In this document: positions 4,700-5,819 of the stretch, piece after piece
Layout: every line of letters starts with the position of its first letter
Numbering within the stretch: position 1 is the first letter of the stretch
Assembly: GCA_025927795.1 (NCBI GenBank)
Contig: JAICKT010000291.1
Location: forward strand, 1 to 5,819
Reading direction: 5' to 3'
Source of the DNA: Parafilimonas sp.
Lineage (GTDB): Bacteria > Bacteroidota > Bacteroidia > Chitinophagales > Chitinophagaceae
Length of the DNA stretch: 5,819 bases
Made by a program: the position numbers and the translations under genes
The notes under the pieces: generated by a model
Database searches by the model: none
What the model saw: the letters and a program-made list of their open reading frames with translations, nothing else
Told to the model about the DNA's origin: nothing

Positions 4700-5819
4700 A
4701 TCCTTTCTTTTGCCAGCCGCTGATAAAGCAAATTGATTTTACTATCACGAAGATCATTTTCCTCTTTTAATTCATCAGCGTAAAGTGTGTTTTTATTTAA
4801 GCTTATAAATCGTTCATCTATCAACTTTGCATCACTTAACAGTTTTTTCAATTGCACCAATGCGGACGACACTTTCGAATTACTAAAGCTTGTATCATTT
4901 ACTTCCGCTTCAATTTTTTGATAAGAAAGATAGAGCATTCTTATATCAGCCATCAGGCGATAATGTTCAAACTCCTCTTTATTTTTTTGCGGTTGCAGTT
5001 GATATAAAGTTTTTACTGCGAGTGCCTGGCTGTCTGCCAACTGCGACACTGTAATATCTTGCGGCGCTATTACTTTTCCCTGGTTGATTTCATAAGGACA
5101 TGTTGTTAGCGCTTTCCAAAACGAAAGGGATTGCTCATCATTAAACCCGTACTGTTCTTTACTATATGTTTTAATAAACTCCGGAATATCCAATGCTGTT
5201 TGTGTTTGCAAACTTTTTGTATATGCATTCAGCAACATGTTGAAACCGGTGATTGGATACACATGTCTTATTGCATACAGGTCTGTCATATCATCAGAGG
5301 TTTCCCAAACGGTGGAGTATTGACCCGATGTTGACCATGACGTCATGATAATTCCTTTATAACCTAATTGCCTGCACACAGGTATAAAATCGCTTATGTT
5401 TTTGAAATGCTTTTCCCATTGCGTTAGAAAATAATTATCGGGATGACTGCGTATAGAAGGCGCGCCCCACACTTCAAATCCTGACTGCATAAGCTTTTCA
5501 TGTTCTCCAAAATTATTCATGTCCCAACCGTAATTCCAGTCAACCAGAATTGTTTGTTTTGGTAAAAGTTTTAAAGCCTCAGGATGTTTTAATGCAATGT
5601 CAGCCCACATCACAGGTATCTTGTGCAAGCTGATCACAATATCACAAAGCATTTTGATGTGGTCTATATATAATTTCGATGTACCTTCTTTTGCAGCCAT
5701 TGCTTTGCATTTGTCGCAGTGACCAAGCAAATAAGTTTCATCACCACCGATATGAAAATATTTTGATGGATGCATGGCAGCAAGTTCAGTAAACAGGTCA
5801 GTGAATAATTTTTTATTGC
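4693..5819 (-). CDS. GH20 family beta-N-acetylhexosaminidase (N-terminus outside window)
   Basis: 374 residues are visible; the frame is open to the right edge. The ATG at 5775 is internal, because upstream codons read NKKLFTDLFTELAA and join directly to MHPSKYFHIGGDE. That HIGGDE motif (visible residues 22-27) is the GH20 hallmark, with the Asp-Glu pair that positions the substrate acetamido group and acts as acid/base. Later GH20 features are a Cys pair in GHCDKCK, IPVMWADI, ILVDWNYGWDMN and IIMTSWSTSG, whose Trp residues normally line the sugar pocket. After the barrel, roughly the last 170 residues are mostly helical and charged. The enzyme would release terminal N-acetylglucosamine or N-acetylgalactosamine from glycans or chitin oligosaccharides. 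Most relatives are exported, but the signal region is not visible. It is separated from maeB by 368 bases of scarred spacer and is probably transcribed from outside the window. Confidence 0.92.
   Translation of the reverse strand, partial: NKKLFTDLFTELAAMHPSKYFHIGGDETYLLGHCDKCKAMAAKEGTSKLYIDHIKMLCDIVISLHKIPVMWADIALKHPEALKLLPKQTILVDWNYGWDMNNFGEHEKLMQSGFEVWGAPSIRSHPDNYFLTQWEKHFKNISDFIPVCRQLGYKGIIMTSWSTSGQYSTVWETSDDMTDLYAIRHVYPITGFNMLLNAYTKSLQTQTALDIPEFIKTYSKEQYGFNDEQSLSFWKALTTCPYEINQGKVIAPQDITVSQLADSQALAVKTLYQLQPQKNKEEFEHYRLMADIRMLYLSYQKIEAEVNDTSFSNSKVSSALVQLKKLLSDAKLIDERFISLNKNTLYADELKEENDLRDSKINLLYQRLAKERMW

Noticed and set aside
1525..5334. Several 62-100 codon plus-strand open frames, for example 2781-3083 and 3951-4151
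   Set aside because: They lie opposite well-supported minus-strand genes, show no family motifs, and translate into low-complexity Ser/Ile/Phe-rich sequence typical of antisense shadows.
4693..5775. GH20 gene starting at ATG 5775 as a complete 360-residue protein
   Set aside because: The frame is open upstream to the window edge and the upstream residues (LFTDLFTELAA) fit the GH20 barrel directly before HIGGDE. The start would remove most of the barrel.
1..5819. A new defence, toxin-antitoxin or other multi-gene system
   Set aside because: All four substantial genes belong to recognisable metabolic or glycan families, and no small paired genes, nuclease, reverse transcriptase or ATPase modules are seen.

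Overview
The window is A+T-rich and all of its substantial genes read on the minus strand. It fits a Bacteroidota genome, most likely of the Chitinophagaceae type. Three things suggest this: the start codons lack clear Shine-Dalgarno sequences; one upstream region carries a TTTG / TA-N-TTTG style promoter; and the gene content combines a secreted beta-helix protein, a Tat-exported sugar isomerase-like TIM barrel, a GH20 hexosaminidase and a MaeB-type malic enzyme. The taxonomic call is inference from composition and protein style.

Layout from left to right. 1-796 (minus) is the N-terminal part of a secreted pectate-lyase-like beta-helix protein whose 3' end lies beyond the left edge. 881-1747 (minus) is a Tat-exported xylose-isomerase-like TIM-barrel protein with a candidate promoter at 1799-1831. 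1816-1908 (plus) is a short remnant of the 3' end of a Bcp/PrxQ-type peroxiredoxin gene. 1991-4324 (minus) is a complete malic enzyme / phosphotransacetylase-like fusion (maeB). 4368-4520 (plus) holds a second, longer remnant of the same peroxiredoxin 3' end. 4521-4692 is a gene-poor spacer with inverted repeats and a possible transposase-like or membrane-protein-like relic. 4693-5819 (minus) is a GH20 beta-N-acetylhexosaminidase whose N-terminus lies beyond the right edge.

The outer genes suggest breakdown of exogenous glycans: GH20 releases terminal amino sugars, the beta-helix protein probably acts on or binds a polysaccharide, and the TIM-barrel protein may convert a sugar or oxidised sugar in the periplasm. 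maeB is a central-carbon gene that links malate to pyruvate and NADPH, and it looks functionally unrelated to these neighbours.

The most unusual signal is a pair of 70-bp direct repeats, 64/70 identical, on either side of maeB (1839-1908 and 4421-4490). Both encode the same C-terminal peroxiredoxin segment and neither has the 5' part of the gene. Five of the six differences are synonymous and the sixth makes a premature stop. The two pieces therefore appear to have diverged while still coding, before becoming scars. This points to a past rearrangement, recombination or insertion around maeB rather than to an active new system. I found no CRISPR array, tRNA, rRNA, intact transposase or defence-like operon.
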